Below are positions 6,424 to 6,714 of a stretch of 6,714 nucleotides of DNA, piece by piece; the first letter of the stretch is position 1; every line of letters starts with the position of its first letter. Source of the stretch: Bryobacterales bacterium (GTDB taxonomy: Bacteria; Acidobacteriota; Terriglobia; Bryobacterales; Bryobacteraceae); assembly GCA_003132905.1 (NCBI GenBank), contig PKZC01000072.1:16759-23472 (forward strand), in the 5' to 3' direction. The notes beneath the pieces are model-generated. The model ran no database searches and was not told the DNA's origin. It worked only from the letters and a program-made list of their open reading frames with translations. The position numbers and the translations under genes are program-made.

Positions 6424-6714
6424 TCAGGAAGGGAGGGATCTGCCCGCGATGCCAACGTCCACGCGATAAAGAGCGTTGTTGGTACACACCGCCAGCGCGC
6501 GCGACGGCGTGAAAGCCAATCCGACGATTCCAGGGCCGGAGAGAAACAGCTCCGGATTGCGATCATGATCGAAGCGGATAACGCCGCGCCTGCCGCCGAG
6601 AGACGCAGACACATATAAGCGGCCTTCCGCATCGAAGGCCAAGCCCTGGGGACGGCCCAGGCCGCGATAGTAGGTCTCCACTTCGCCCGCCGGAGAAATG
6701 CGATTCACTGAATC
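6424..6714 (-). CDS. NHL/SMP-30-like beta-propeller protein, C-terminal fragment (5' end outside window)
   Basis: The frame is open from the right edge to a TGA at 6426-6424, giving the last 96 residues of a longer protein. It contains a propeller-blade pattern: NRISPAGEVETYYRGLG, then RPQGLAFDAEGRLYVSAS, then GVIRFDHDRNPELFLSG, then GIVGLAFTPSRALAVCTNNALYRVDV. The repeating (P)xGLAFDxxGxLYV element is typical of NHL repeats and of SMP-30/gluconolactonase-like proteins. A GTG at 6708 lies inside a blade and is not a plausible start. Whether it is a lactonase or a non-catalytic propeller cannot be judged, because the part that would hold metal ligands is outside the window. Its stop is 17 nt from the cinA start, so it is probably the preceding member of the same transcription unit. 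Confidence 0.82.
   Translation of the reverse strand, partial: DSVNRISPAGEVETYYRGLGRPQGLAFDAEGRLYVSASLGGRRGVIRFDHDRNPELFLSGPGIVGLAFTPSRALAVCTNNALYRVDVGIAGRSLPS

Noticed and set aside
5822..6469. Plus-strand open frame of 215 codons opposite cinA
   Set aside because: It is antisense to the conserved CinA N-terminal domain, with no recognisable protein features.

Overview
The window is a GC-rich bacterial segment in which every gene I can support lies on the minus strand, so genes are read from high to low coordinates. Gene order is: (cut) NHL/SMP-30-type beta-propeller, cinA, SplB-like radical SAM protein, ALDH7-type aldehyde dehydrogenase, exported BNR/Asp-box protein, hydantoinase B (hyuB), and a DUF2071/YqjF-like protein (cut at the left edge). 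This mix of a propeller protein of NHL type, an exported Asp-box protein, a hydantoinase subunit and DUF2071 in one run resembles Acidobacteriota (Bryobacter/Solibacter-like) genomes. That placement is inference from family composition only; no rRNA or other phylogenetic marker is present.

Layout: 6424-6714 is the C-terminal end of the propeller protein. 5171-6406 is full-length two-domain CinA. 4312-5163 is the radical SAM protein, starting 7 nt after the cinA stop with a Shine-Dalgarno that overlaps that stop. 2855-4330 is the aldehyde dehydrogenase, whose start overlaps the radical SAM gene by 19 nt and has the best ribosome binding site in the window. 2069-2830 is a small secreted Asp-box protein with a GTG start. 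501-2069 is hydantoinase B, coupled to the previous gene by a TAATG stop/start overlap. 1-499 is the N-terminal part of a DUF2071 protein; I translated it by hand because it runs off the left edge.

The gaps are 17, 7, -19, 24, -1 and 1 nt, which fits one polycistronic unit without internal promoters or terminators. The products have no obvious single pathway: nucleotide salvage/repair (CinA), possible radical chemistry on nucleic acid or peptide (radical SAM), semialdehyde oxidation (ALDH7), cyclic amide/hydantoin hydrolysis (HyuB) and two genes of unknown role. I see no mobile element, CRISPR array, tRNA, rRNA or phage gene, and no gene-free stretch longer than 24 nt. I did not find a convincing new system. 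The points worth a second look are the hyuB without an adjacent hyuA and its tight coupling to an exported Asp-box protein, and the cinA/radical SAM pair.
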